From: Symbiodinium microadriaticum
Taxonomy: Eukaryota > Sar > Dinophyceae > Suessiales > Symbiodiniaceae
NCBI GenBank assembly: GCA_001939145.1
Contig: LSRX01000850.1
Span: 162,421 to 226,420, forward strand
DNA length: 64,000 nt
Direction of reading: 5' to 3'
A program made the position numbers and the translations under genes. The notes beneath the pieces were generated by a model that saw only the letters and a list, made by a program, of their open reading frames with translations, searched no databases and was not told the origin of the DNA. Shown one piece after another: positions 44,345 to 56,449 of the stretch (its first letter is position 1; each line of letters starts with the position of its first letter).

Positions 44345-46499
44345 GGTGTCGTCATCTACGACAATATGGCTACCAACCACGGCCTCGGCAAACACCCTCA
44401 CTGACCTGAATGCACACCTGCACTCCATAAATCACGCCCAAACCAAATACCTTCAACTCGAAAACTACCCGACTGAACCCGCAACTTCGGCGCACCTCAC
44501 GCGTGAAAAGGCCATTCACCAAACGATGTCTCGCCAGGGGCTTTAAGCCCTCGAAAGCCTGCTCGGCGTTATATTCTTACATACAGTTCAATTTGCATGA
44601 AACGGCATGTGCACATAAATGTATATAAATGTGAAGATTGATGATTAGTCAACGATAGTGCATCATGGATGCTGCTGCTGTTACTACTGCTTCTCGCTAC
44701 TACTGCTCGTACTGCTACGACTGCTACTACGACTCCGACTCCACGATTACGAATAGGAAGACGACGACGACGACGCTCACAACAACACTAACACTAAGAC
44801 CAACACTAACACGAGCACTGGCTGCACTGGCTGTGAGTGATGGGTTAGAGGCCTCCGAGACGATCAGCACGTGGAAGTGAGACTCGTCACTCTTCTTTCC
44901 GTGCGATTCGTTCACCACCTGGCTCCGACAGTTTGTGCCTTTACTCATTGCGACGTGGGAATGGGACTGGGGTCCATGGATGTGGTCTGGAAGTCGCATG
45001 ATTTTCCGTATTATGCTTCGATGCAGAGTCGGACAAGGCCCCAGTCCCCCAAAGCGACGATACGATTGCGGCCCAATGTTCCTACTGAGCCTGTCAAGCT
45101 CGCCTCTAAACCCCCAAACCTGAAACTGCATGACCTACCACACTCTGCTCCAACTCCAGACCACTACACGTGAGCAAACGCCTCAACCCCAGATCCCCCA
45201 AGCCCCTAAACCCCGACATTTCCAGTTCTTGAGGCCTCAAGATGCAACGGCCGCAACTCAGAGGTCAGGCGCTCCTCAATGTGACCCTGCCTCGTAGCGC
45301 CCCAAGCTCAGGGTTCTTAATAGAGGTCCGGATTAATGATTGGAAAGTGGTCGGGATTCATGTGTTTGTTTCAGGAGGAATGGGAAAGGTTTATTCATGT
45401 AGATGGGTTGCAGAGTCCAGAAAACTACAGCCCATGCTCTGCCTTGAGATCACGGGACCTTTTCATGCTCCAGTTTGCCGAACATGTATGTTACCATTTC
45501 GCATGGCTTCATGAAAACTCACAGCTCTACCATGTTATCTCCCACACAGTGGACGAAATATCAATTTGTTATCCATGGCCCTTGGAAGTTCGAACCACAC
45601 TTACATTCTCGTGGCCAACGAAGTAGTCGGGGACGAAGCTGCTCTGATGGCTTCAATTTTTGGTCTTAATCTTTTGCTAGGCAGTGCTTCTTCGAGGTTC
45701 GAAATCAGGTGGTGAGTCTGAACATGCGTTGAATCCGTGGATCGGCAACATGTCCAACTATTTACAAACTACCATGTTGTTCTATACTCTTGCATTGCAT
45801 CACATCACACACGAGACTCTCTCTTCTTCAATACAACTCTTTTCTGAAGATCACTGTTGCCCTTGACCTGCTGAGCACGCAGCACTGGCCCACGGAAGGG
45901 CGCGGAGAAGAGCCTCTGCTGTGCGAAGACTCCCATGCTCGGATGCCTTGGGATCCTGCCGGGAAGGGTTGCGGCGTTTCAGGCTTCGGGTGCTTGGTGC
46001 TTGTGATTTCATTTGCCGGACATGGCAAAACGGAGCCCGCATGGAAGTAAAGTTTGAACTCTACCGAGCCAGGCTTCAGGGTGTTCCGCTGATTCGATCA
46101 AGCATTTGCAATGCGAGTTAGCTGAGCTCGTGGCCAAGTGCACCGGCCGAGAACCCTCGTGGTATGTGGCCGGCAGGTGGCCTCTCGCAAAGGCTTATCG
46201 AGGATGACTGGGTTGGGTTTGCGTAAGGCGGGTACTCACAATCCGAAAAAGAAGGAAAGACGGTAATGGTTTATGAGGGAGTGCTTAGGCTCCCATGGCA
46301 ACTGCTGCATCCGAGCGACTAGCCACCGCCGCATCGCGCTCTACAGTCGATGTTGGCTGTGTTGTTCAGAGTTCAGAAATGCCCATGCAGCTACGATCAC
46401 AGGACACTGAACCGCAATCCCGATCCTGATCCTGGTGATCTGCCGCACAATGAAGGCCGACAGCTGCAGAACTCGACATGTGAAAGAGACGGCCCAAGC

Positions 46500-46530
<31 letters not shown>

Positions 46531-46660
46531 AGGTTGGTGCCGTGAAACCGGAGCGAGGTGCAGCGGCGCGTATTTTTGCCGCTATCTCATCTGTGACTGC
46601 CCCGGCATCTCCTGGATCTTGCTTGGGAGGTTTCGTGTGGAACTGCGGGACCAACAGAGG
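44345..46660. other. No supported gene
   Basis: A cryptic ACT/ACG trinucleotide tract at about 44,660-44,820 and a GA run at 46,497-46,525. A plus-strand frame at 45,336-45,626 contains EEWERFIHVDGLQSPENY and reads fairly smoothly but lacks a domain; the overlapping frames are no worse, so it is not called. Confidence 0.45.
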
Positions 46661-46679
46661 AGGTCAGCTCGCAGGCAAC

Positions 46680-46906
46680 GTAGTATATACAATATACTAT
46701 AGTTACTATAATATACAATGACATGCCTTAATATACTGCAATATACTATAATATACTAAGATATACTGTTATATACTACAGTATACTTCAATGTACTATG
46801 ATATACTACAATAGACTACAACATAAAATATATACTGTGATATACAATAATATATACAATATATTACAAGATACCATGATATACTATAGAATATACTACA
46901 CTGCCC
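46680..46906. repeat. Degenerate decamer array around ATATACTA
   Basis: About twenty imperfect copies of a 10-base unit, ATATACTRYA-like (for example AATATACTAT, GATATACTAC), spaced almost regularly. It has no coding capacity. A second, smaller array of the same unit lies at 47,395-47,500. Confidence 0.85.
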
Positions 46907-47394
46907 AGACTCCTCTGTGAAGAGATCGTCGTCTGGCGTCACCTGTCACTGTCGGCGGTGGAAGAGTGTGGCAGAAAGGGCGCAGGAGAGGATGAGCGAG
47001 CAGGTGAAGCGGGGCTTCAAGGAGTTTCGGATCACTTTGGATTAGAGATTCTATTTCCTTTCGTAGAGATGAGCTTCCAAGCAATTCAGCGGACACTTCG
47101 GCGCAGGTTTAGCATAGCAGTCGCGACGGCAGACTGTCGAAGGGAGAAGAGACTCCATCTAACTGAGGGCTTCTGCTTCTGCGATCTAGGATCTGGGCCT
47201 GCTTCCAACGTGCTATCATGGTCTTCACCGCCGAAGAGGTCTGAAATGAAGTTGCACCCTGCCTCGCCGATGTCTAGCCGAAGGTTCTTGCCTCAATCTC
47301 TGCAGGCTTCAGATGAGGGATACCAAACTGGGGGGGGAGCCGGGGCCAGGGGATGCAAACAAGAATAGATCCAAGCCAGACACCCTACCAATTT

Positions 47395-47500
47395 TATATA
47401 ATATGCGATGATATACTGTAACATACTCTAATATACCAGAATATGCCGCAACATACTATAACACACCATGATATACCATAATATACTATAATGTAATATA
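47395..47500. repeat. Second ATATACTA decamer array
   Basis: About ten imperfect copies of the unit seen at 46,680-46,906, including ACATACTATA and CATGATATAC variants. The 490 bases between the arrays are unrelated to the repeat. Confidence 0.8.
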
Positions 47501-48000
47501 CACCCTGCCCTGCTTCAGTTGAGGGGTGCCTTCCGGAAGCCCTTGAAACAGCCTCAGCACATGGGCTCCACTTTAGGCTATTACTGGCTAGGCTTCTGGA
47601 AATCATGGCACCAGACCCTAATTACTCTGGTTCAGCGTTGAGGGCAAGTTTGGTGCGGATTTGGGGAACCCTCAACTCTAGACTCCAATTCTCTTCTCAG
47701 TCCTCGTCCTCCACACCCAACCGAATCCTCGCTTTCGCCCGACCTTCTCCTGTACTGAACTCTGAACCTCGAATGGCTCAGCACTCCACATACCTGGGAC
47801 CAGGAACCTACCAACCCAGCTCGTCAGGGCTCTGAGAATCAAGATTGAGGATTTCGGGCCTGGTGGCTCTGATTGGAGCCTTCACCCTTCGAAACGGGCA
47901 TCTGGAGAGTCGAGGCCCGCAACCCCCACATCCCAGATCCCCAACCCAACCCCTGAGCCACGAGCACAAGCCTTCGAGCTCCCAGGCCTGAGTTGCAAAG
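47501..48000. other. No gene seen
   Basis: Short frames only; C-rich sequence with occasional telomere-like words near 47,930-47,950. Confidence 0.5.
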
Positions 48001-48002
48001 AA

Positions 48003-48125
48003 AGTGTGGGGTTCAGGGGCTTAGGGTTTAGGGGTTTAGGGTTTAGGGGTTCAGGGGCTTAGGGTTTAGGGGTTTAGGGTTTAGGGGTTCAGGGGCTTAG
48101 GGTTTAGGGGTTCAGAGCTTGAGGT
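48003..48125 (+). repeat. Higher-order telomere-like repeat
   Basis: TTTAGGG and TTTAGGGG words are organised into a larger unit of about 38-47 bases (GGGGCTTAGGGTTTAGGGG, then further TTTAGGG words and GGTTCA) repeated about three times. The homogeneous larger unit shows that this array expanded locally by copying blocks, not by addition of single heptamers. Confidence 0.85.
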
Positions 48126-48595
48126 TTAAGGAACGGCTGCACTGCCAATCCCAACCCAAGCCGGTACACCCGACACGCTATTCTTGCCAGCCACCGTATT
48201 GTGGTTGTCATGTTTGCTACCAGTGTGGCAAGTAGCGGTGAGTAGCGGCCTTAGTGTCGATGCAGTACCTGTCTGTCGAGGAAGTTCCTGTTCCTTTGTC
48301 TTCGTACGACTCTGGTGCAGTACCTACTTGCCTGCACCACGAAGAACCAGATACAAGAGAGATAAGTTTTGGTTTCTGGGAAAAAGACACACACCTTTTC
48401 CCAAACTGCAGTCTCGGAAAAAAAACAACAATAGCCCAGGCTCTAAACCAAGAAACCCCAAGCCCCTAAACCCTAAACCCCTGTATTTTCCGAAGCACTG
48501 AGCCGGCTTGGACTGCAGGGTCCTTATTTCCTCATGCGATCTGCTCCACACTGACACAACTCCTAAGTCCTAAGCCCTCACGGCCTCAATGTAAA

Positions 48596-48725
48596 GACCT
48601 CCCACACGTGAATAATAATAGTAACACTAGTAATAAGAATACTAATAGTAATGCTAGTACTAATAGTAATAAGCATACTAGAAACAATAACTAATCAATC
48701 ATGATACGACTAGCAATACATGCTT
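48596..48725. repeat. Cryptic AAT/AGT trinucleotide tract
   Basis: A run of AAT, AGT, ACT and CTA triplets without a fixed order (AATAATAATAGTAACACTAG and so on). It is the same type as the tracts at 736-905 and 40,740-40,925. Confidence 0.8.
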
Positions 48726-48847
48726 CAACCCTGAACCCACTGCCCTCAGGGCCGAAGCACCTGCCGCGAGCTTTTGAGCTGCGCCATGGCGCGTGTGGCG
48801 GCTGCGGTGTAGGTCGCTCGTTCTGAGGCAAAGGATTCAGTCAAAGG

Positions 48848-48956
48848 CTTCGGGGCTTTAGGGCTTAGGGCTTAGGTTAAGGGTTTAGGGGTTTAGGGGT
48901 TTAGGGGTTTAGGGGTTTAGGGGTTTAGGGGTTTAGGGGTTTGGGGTTTAGGAAAC
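48848..48956 (+). repeat. TTTAGGGG octamer array
   Basis: After a few TTAGGGC words come about nine copies of the octamer GTTTAGGG/TTTAGGGG, one G longer than the heptamer seen elsewhere, ending with TTTGGGG. The plus strand is G-rich. Confidence 0.9.
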
Positions 48957-48959
48957 CGG

Positions 48960-50181
48960 GGGTTTGGTTCGGTTTTTTTTGGAGAGGGGAGCTTTCGGGT
49001 TTCGGCACACTAGCAAATAGGTCGTGGGGACTCGGATTTGGCGGTGATCTAGGGGCCTTCAGGCAGCAGCCCAGTGCCTAGCTATTCCGTGGAGTCAAGG
49101 ACATCCCGAGAAAACATAACATGTATGCATACATAACATGTATGCAATGATACACAGATAGTACACATAGATAGATAGATAGATAGATAGATACACACAC
49201 ACATGCGGGCACACATACACAGATGCTTCCAAGATCTTCTATTCACCGTCCCCACGAATACTTGACGACGGCCAGCGACTATGGTCCTCTGTCTCGGAAC
49301 AAGCTATGCTGTGAACCGCTTGCAAAGACCATCGCCACCTGGAAAGACCAGGACTGCTAGTATTGTTGAATTATGAGTTTCAATCCCAATATCTCTCTTC
49401 TTCCATACCCCTATCCATACCAGCAACGCCGGCAAGTTCTGTTTGTTCATATTTGCCTACACCAAATCCTAAAGCATCTGCCTTCGAAGACGCACTAAGA
49501 GGATCCCCCCCTAAAAAAACAATGAAACTGAAACTAAAGCGCAAACCCTAAAGCCCAAACCCTGAAAAGCCCTGGCCTCCTGATGCTTTCACGCTCTGGG
49601 CGGTTAGCGGCCTAAGGGTTGAGGGTGTAGGGTTACTCGAGTTTGTTTGGTCGTTCGTAGGGCTGTGTGTTTTAGGGTCTTTGGGGTTTTCAGTGGTTTT
49701 TAGGGTTCTGGTGGGAAAATGGCGGGCCTTAAGGCTAGAGCCTGATTTCCGGAACAGGAAGCTCACTGTTCTGAATGTCATTTATGCCTTTTTCATTTGT
49801 ACCAAACCCGCGATGCAAGCCGCCCGCTTGCAAGGAATCGTCATGTAGTGTCAAGAGGTATGCTTAGCTTGTGCAGGCTCTGTCATATGAAGTCCTTGAT
49901 AACCCGGTCATGAAAGGATTTGGTTGAAGGCAGCTGCTTCTTCTGCGGCTGGGGGCACTCGGAACAATCAATTGTTCTGGCAAGCGGCCAAGATCCCATA
50001 ACATCACCACAGTGCCTAATTGGATGTATGACCCTGAACCGCCCTAAACTCTAAACCACTGATCGGACTGCTGGAGCAGTCTGGAGATCTGGGAGAAAGT
50101 ATGCCGGATCTCTGATTGTTGTGTTTCAACCAGCTATTCAAATTTCTATCCTTACTTATAGATAGATAGATAGATGGATAG

Positions 50182-50218
<37 letters not shown>

Positions 50219-53200
50219 TTTCAATGTTGTTGCGAACATTTTGATTTAAGTTTGGTGTATTTTTAAAAGTTCAACTCGTTTGTGCATTTATTCGTCCTTG
50301 CAATACTAATACGTCTTTACTTACTTTGCTGCTCCTTACGCGGTGAGTTCAGGCCCCGCACCGAAGAGCCGCGCACAGCTCCACAGGCGCAAGGGTCTCC
50401 AGGGCCTTCGCCAGGCCTTTAGGGCGCTTTCTCAAAGGAGTTTGGGTGATTTGGAGGTTGCTAGTTGGAGCTTCAGCGTGCGGGGTGCAGACTCGGGTGG
50501 CCTGCATCTTGGAGGGTTAAGCTTTGGAAGATTTTCGGGATGCCATCGGCATCGTATTTAAGTACCAGGACCATCAGCATCAGTAGCGCCGCCGGCACCG
50601 CCATGGGAAACGGCACCGGCATCAGGCGTCAGCATCAGCATCAAGATCACTATCAGAGGCCAGCATCATCAGTAACATTATGCAACATCATCATCACCAA
50701 TCGCACCGTCTTCGTGCCCACTGCGATGAGAGCGGTCGTTGTCGTCGTCGTCGTCGCATCATCATCATCAGCATCATCATCAGCAGCAGCAGCACTGTGC
50801 CCCTGGCACGAGTTCAATTGGCCGTGCACAACCTGCGTACCCAAGCCAAGGCATCTGCTGCTGCCGATGACACCTCCCACAAGCCGCGAACCCACCCCAG
50901 GGAATACGTCTTCTCATTTCGCCGCCCACAGGGCCAGAGCAGCATTGGTTTTGGGCAGTGTACACAGTACATGACCCTACCATGCCCTTCACCTGGAAGC
51001 CTTCCATTACACGACACAGAGCCGACGAGGTCCCCGCTCGCCACGAGGGGAGGCGGAGGGCTCTGCCCCAACGCCTTCCAGGGCCAATCTGGGGCTGCAA
51101 CTATTCCACCGCCGCGCGTGGACCAGTTCAACGTGTCTACATCAAGCAACCACTCCGATCACGCACACCGTACTAGTACGGCCTTCTAAGTCTCCTAATG
51201 CTTCTCCTGATGCGCCGATGCACCTGCTACTTTTTCCGGCAGAAAACCAATGGCGAGCTTTTGCCGCACAGTGAAAAGCCTGAACATGCGTCGAATCATC
51301 CCCTGTCTCGAAGACCCAGAGAGGCCTCTGGAGTCCGAGACATCTACAGTACGGGGGTGGTGGACTTTTGGTTTCTGGTTTAGGGATTCGGACACATGCC
51401 CATCAGCAAAGCTAGGAGCTCAGACAATGCCCAAAGAGCCGCTGGTCCATCCGCACGGCAGAGAGCGAACAGAAGTGGGCATATGGGATGAGAACGAGGT
51501 GCCAGACGGAATCCGTCCAAACACCTCTGCAGGGGACGTTTTGGTAGCTTGAGGCCCCCTTTGTCCTTTGCATGGAAAACGGTGGGATTTAAAGTAGGTT
51601 TTGGATCTACGATTTAGCGTGTAGCTCGGGCTTTAGGTCGTCTGCAATAGCGAAACCTCCTTGTAACACCAATAATACAGCCGTGCTAGCAACGGCCTTG
51701 CCAAGCAACTGCGGCAAGACTAAAGCTAGAAAGCTCCGAACTCAACTTGTCCAAGTACCCTAAACACTAAACCCTACCCCCCAGGCCCTAGACCTCAAAA
51801 AGAGTATCATCCACCACGACCCTCTCCAGTCTGAGTCAAGGTTGCCCGGTCTTCCATCCCACATAGCCGTGGCCCAAAAGTCTGATCTTCTAATCTTTCC
51901 CCCCAGCCTCCTGCAGGTTCCGAAGCCCAAACCCAACTCCCCCGACTGCACACCTCAAACGTCCAAACCTTAGAACCCATAAACCGCAACCCCAAAGTCC
52001 TAGACTCCCAACCCTAACCCGAACCCACCCCTTTCGCTCAGGTTGTTCGCATCAACCCAATAAAAGCCCTAAGCCCACCAAAGCACCAAATCCCAACTCC
52101 TAAACCCCCCAAAACCCAAATCACAGAAACAAAGCCCTGAACCCCTCAACCACGAACCCTACATCCTAGACCCCCAAAACCCAAAACATACACTCCTAAA
52201 TCAAAATCCGAAATCCTACACTCCTGACCTAGGGGATCGAACTGGAAGAGCGCGAAGCCGAACAGGATAGCACCACCAGCCGGCCAGACGCAGTGGTCCT
52301 CTGCGGAGCTTTTCGGGAGGCTCAAGGCTTCAGGGCTTTGGGTTTTGTGGCTTAGGGCTGGGGGTTTGGCGATTCATGGTACAGGGGTTTAGAGGTCTAG
52401 GGCTTTGGGGGCGTAGGCTTTAGGGTTCAGGGCTTTGGGGTTTAGGGGTTGCGGGAGATAGCTTCTAGTTTAGAGTTGGGGTCTGGGATTTAGGTATACT
52501 TTTTGGAGTTTACGCAGGGCTTAGAGTTTAGGAGTTTAGGTCCTGATCCCCTGAAAACCGTAGTGGGAATGTCAACGAATCCTGAGTGGCCTTTCTTCGG
52601 AAGCCGGTTTTGCATGTAAGCCCCCAAGCCGAAACCCCAAAGCCTGAATCCCTGAACCCTGGCCCCCGAAACCTTTATCCCTCAACCATAAACATGCCCT
52701 ACACCTTCAAACTCTGCGGCCGCAGGTCCAGGGATTCCCGGTAGAAGAGCATGGGCAGGAGCCCATAGAGAATGCCTGGGATCTGAAAAGCCTCTGAGGC
52801 TATGGTTCAGGGCCATTTCGGTTGTTGCAAGCTCCAGCTCCCACGACGCTAACAAGATATAGGGGCCCTAATGATTTGAATGGGGTTTGGAAATTACGCC
52901 AAAGCTGTGTTAAAACTAGAAAAAGAATTCTATCGCTAGGACAATATCCGCGGCCCCTGCCAACAAGGCCCCGCGCCAACCTTTATTTGATTTAGGGCTC
53001 GCCAATACCACACAACATATGCAGACTCCGGAGGCCGTTCAGCCTTGTCAGTCGTGTCCTGACACCCATTATCGGGAAGAAGCACTGCTGGCCACATAAG
53101 GTTCCGGAAAGCGGTCCGCATCAGCCCAAGCATAAACCATTACGACATCTCCTCGATGCGTCGGGATCAATACGTTGTTCTCGCCTCACGATCTTGCAGA

Positions 53201-53930
53201 ACGACCCCCACAAAGAATTACTGTAACTTAGTGGTGCGAGTGCACCGTCGGAAATCAGGAACTTGCAAGAATTCCGCCGCGAGATTTCCGTGACTAGTTC
53301 CCCTCTACTGAACTGTCAGCACACCGGGTCACCGGGTCTTTTCACACCCCATGAAAGCGCCATTCATCTGCGCAGCATCTGCTTGGCAGGCAGCTGCAGT
53401 CCAGCTGAACCCTCGGGCTTGATGAAGGTGGACCGTGCCCGTCCCTTTCTCCGAGCTGCACAGCTTCTTTATTTTAGTATTCACAACATATTCAGTCTAT
53501 TCTGACTGCGTGTGGGGTTCAGGATTATGAGGCTAAGAGTTGGAGCATCTTGATTTATCTTCCAGTTGCTGAGTGGCACGCGTGACATCCGGGGCTGCTG
53601 AATCAAGAGCTGGTGCCACCAGGCCTGGGTCTCTCGGACGCTGAAAGCCTTACTGGGAGATTAACTATCAGATCAAACTATTACTTCTGCGTCTTGAGGA
53701 TGTCATGAAACCACACGGATTGGGGTTCCGGAGCCCAGCTCACTCGGGTCACCCACTCATCTTCGCCCCATACAATGTGAAACGACCTTTGGGCTCACAG
53801 ATGCTCAACATGGCAAATGCTTCTGTCGAGCGAGCAGATCAAGATCACTGCGTCGATCACGCAGATGTTGCAAGGCTGAGGTTTGGGACGTCTTAACGAG
53901 CTTCTAAGTGTCAAAGCCGCAGGTTCGTCT
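48960..53930. other. Gene-poor region with microsatellites and telomere-like sequence
   Basis: GATA repeats lie at 49,165-49,195 and 50,158-50,203 (followed by GA to 50,218). A cryptic CAT/CGT/CAG trinucleotide tract covers about 50,560-50,800 and opens overlapping frames of 100-170 codons on several frames, none with a domain. C-rich telomere-like sequence covers about 51,755-51,790 and 51,960-52,230, then G-rich at 52,320-52,545, then C-rich again at 52,620-52,695. Confidence 0.5.
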
Positions 53931-53940
53931 TCAGCACCTT

Positions 53941-55238
53941 TCAAGTCTTTCCTTTACCTTTTTTCCCTTTGCCTGCAAGGCCTCCTTTGTGGTTGCTTTT
54001 GCCTTTTCCCGTGCCTTTCCCTGACCCTTTTCCTTGTCCCTTTCCCTTGCCGCCACCTTTGTCTTTCCCTGACCCTTTTCCTTGTCCCTTTCCCTTGCCG
54101 CCACCTTTGTCTTTCCCTAAACCTTTTCCTTGTCCCTTTCCCTTGCCGCCACCTTTCTCTTTCCCTTTACCTTTTCCCTTTCCTGTAAACCTGCAATATT
54201 GCTGATAAGACCAGACCTCGCCCCCATGCGCCAAAGCCACGTAGTTGGAGGTCACATGGCCGCCGTGCATGCACTTGAAGTTCACCGGCTTCTTCAGCAG
54301 GTACAGCTGCGCTGCTTTTCCTTGAATGGACTTTGCTGTAATTTTGCGCGCTGGATAACCTGATATGCTGGCTGGGCTGATGGTCAAGATGTGCGTTTGT
54401 GGACTATTCTGCTGTCCATACGTAAGAAAAAGTGTGAAAACATGAGCTATAAAGCCGCGGAGCCTTTGACAACCGTGCTCCTGCCAATCTTCAGCATAAG
54501 GCACAAGTGCCTTAAGCGCTTCGTGTTCCCCAAACCGCGTCCTCAGGGAAAGTGGTCCGAACAAACACAATGATGTTCTTCTTGTTCGCCTACCAGAATC
54601 ACACCTTCTGTTGTACATTACGGCGAAAAAACGTCTCTCTTTGCCCTAGGCCGTCCTTCTTGGAACTTCTTCCACTGCCGGCGCTTCTCACCACTCTCTT
54701 GATTCATTTTTTTCTTGATCCTTTGCCATCTGCTTTCCCTCCTCCTGTCGAGCTCAGCGTTGAGAGTCTCCTTGCCCTCGAACGCCTCAGGGAGCAGTTC
54801 CATGGGCTCCGAAGCCTTGTAGCCGAGGTGGTTCCGAATCATCTTGAAGCGCAAAAACCGGCCAAAATAATGCGGCACATCCTCGTATAAGATGCCAAGA
54901 GAGGTGACCAAGACGTGGCCATAGACGTAAACACCGTCATGTGCATTTAGGCACTCAATGTAACCAAACGAGTGTTTCGGCTTGTGAAACCACTTCTGCA
55001 AGCGACCTATTTGTTCCGTCTCACCATGTTCCGAATCTTCGCCGTCAGAGGAATCTTCCCATTCACCAACTTTGTCCGGCGATTCGTCTTCCTCCCACTC
55101 CTCATCTTCTTCCCACTCTTCATCTTCCTCTTCCTCGTCCTCCTCCTCTTCTTCCCACTCTTCATCTTCCTCCTCCTCCTCATCTCCCCACTCCTCTTCT
55201 TCCTCCCATGCTTCATCTTTATCTGCAGCAGCAGCCAT
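53941..55238 (-). CDS. Acidic cold-shock-like RNA/DNA-binding protein with Gly-Lys tail
   Basis: The first exon starts at the ATG at 55,238 (chosen because it follows a non-coding stretch and begins MAAAADKDEAW) and stays open for 206 codons to a TAA at 54,618. Residues 10-75 are almost all Glu, Asp and Trp. Residues about 78-146 look like a cold-shock/S1-type fold: GRLQKWFHKPKHSFGYIE, YVYGHVLV, then FKMIRNHLGYKASE. A basic tail rich in Arg/Lys follows (KKKMNQESGEKRRQWKKF). Downstream in another frame, about 54,150-54,408 encodes a smooth segment (ARKITAKSIQGKAAQLYLLK, NFKCMHGGHVTSN), then a Gly-Lys repeat to a TGA at 53,941. I infer one gene with an intron ending at the acceptor TACGTATGGACAG near 54,409; two adjacent genes are the alternative. 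Cold-shock proteins bind RNA or single-stranded DNA. Exon 1 is firmer than exon 2. Confidence 0.55.
54010..54185 (-). repeat. 48-bp coding tandem repeat (16-residue Gly-Lys unit)
   Basis: About three and a half copies of a 48-base unit; the two central copies (54,057-54,104 and 54,105-54,152) differ at only two or three positions. The unit is an exact multiple of three and encodes GGKGKGQGKGSGKDKG, so copy number can change without breaking the frame. The product is a basic, disordered, nucleic-acid-binding type of tail. Confidence 0.85.
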
Positions 55239-56440
55239 TGCGACAGGGTGGAACTTGTCAGATGACCTTTCCCTACAGTTCAGTTCAGACTGTGCTGCAG
55301 TGCTTGTTGCTTGCAACCCAGTTCCCCTATGCACATGCCTAGGTCGGAAGTTGAAAGTGACGCCGATGTGTGTGCAACATGGACTGCCTTGCTGTGACTG
55401 AACGGGATCCAGAAACGACGTAAGAATGGTTCCTACTCAATTCCCCAAAGCACACCAAGACAGAGGAGTATATATCGATGTGGAACACTTGCAATGCAGA
55501 TCCCCAAAGCCCCCAAGTCCAAACTTAACCCCAAAGGCACAACTCCGAAACCCAAAAGGCCCCAACCTTTCAAAGCCGAAACCGCAAAACCCTGAAACAT
55601 GCTGTACAACCCTGCATACTCTCTTCCACTCTTGCTTGCCCCAATGCCCTGAACCCCGATCCCCGAAGCCCCTCAACCCTAAAACCCAAAATCCTAAACT
55701 CTACAACCCTAAACCCTAAAACCATAGAGCCCTAAAACCCTCAACCTCCGGAAAGCCCCGAAGCTCCGCCTAGCGGCACACAGCAACGAGGCTCGAAGCC
55801 AAGACTTCGCTGTCTCGGTAGCGGGGGCTACCAAACCACATCCTGGGGGTGTGGGTTTAGGGTTCAGGGTTCAGGGTTTAGGGTTTAGGGTTGGGGGTGT
55901 GAGAACTTTCGGGCTTTGGGTGTACAGTACATTTGGGATTTGGGGCGTACGGGTTGAATGCTTTTGAGGGGTTGAGGATTTGGGATTTACGCCTTTTGCG
56001 GTTTAGTGCTCAAGGCTTTTGAGGGTTCGGGTTAAGGATTTGGAGTGTTGGGAATTGGCGGTGAAGGGTGTAGATTTGCTGAGTTCAGGGTTTTTGTGAG
56101 GATAAGGCTGTTGGGGTGTCAGCGCTTGGGGTTAAGGCTTGTTGATGGTTTGAGGCTGTGGGAGGTTCGATTTTCGGGACGGTTGCTGTCCCCCACAAAA
56201 ACACCGCAAGACAAAGAAAAAAGATGGAAACAAACAATCGGTTTGGAGATTGGAGAGGTAGGCATGATTCCTGCTTTGAGGCTTTACGGGGTTTGAAGGC
56301 TGGTAGCTTGAGCTTGTGAAATCCCTATCGTCTCGTCGGGTTTAGAGTTTAGGGTTTGACGGGAGGGCTTCAGGCGCAGAAGGGTGCTCTCTCTAATTAG
56401 TCTGCAGCGACGTAACTCATAAGCAATCGTGCGTCGACCC
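55239..56440. other. Telomere-like sequence with polarity switch; no gene
   Basis: C-rich telomere-like words run from about 55,495 to 55,760, followed by a G-rich array at 55,857-55,900 and looser G-rich sequence to about 56,160. The two opposite polarities face each other across about 100 bases. No gene is visible. Confidence 0.6.
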
Positions 56441-56449
56441 AGTGTTACC

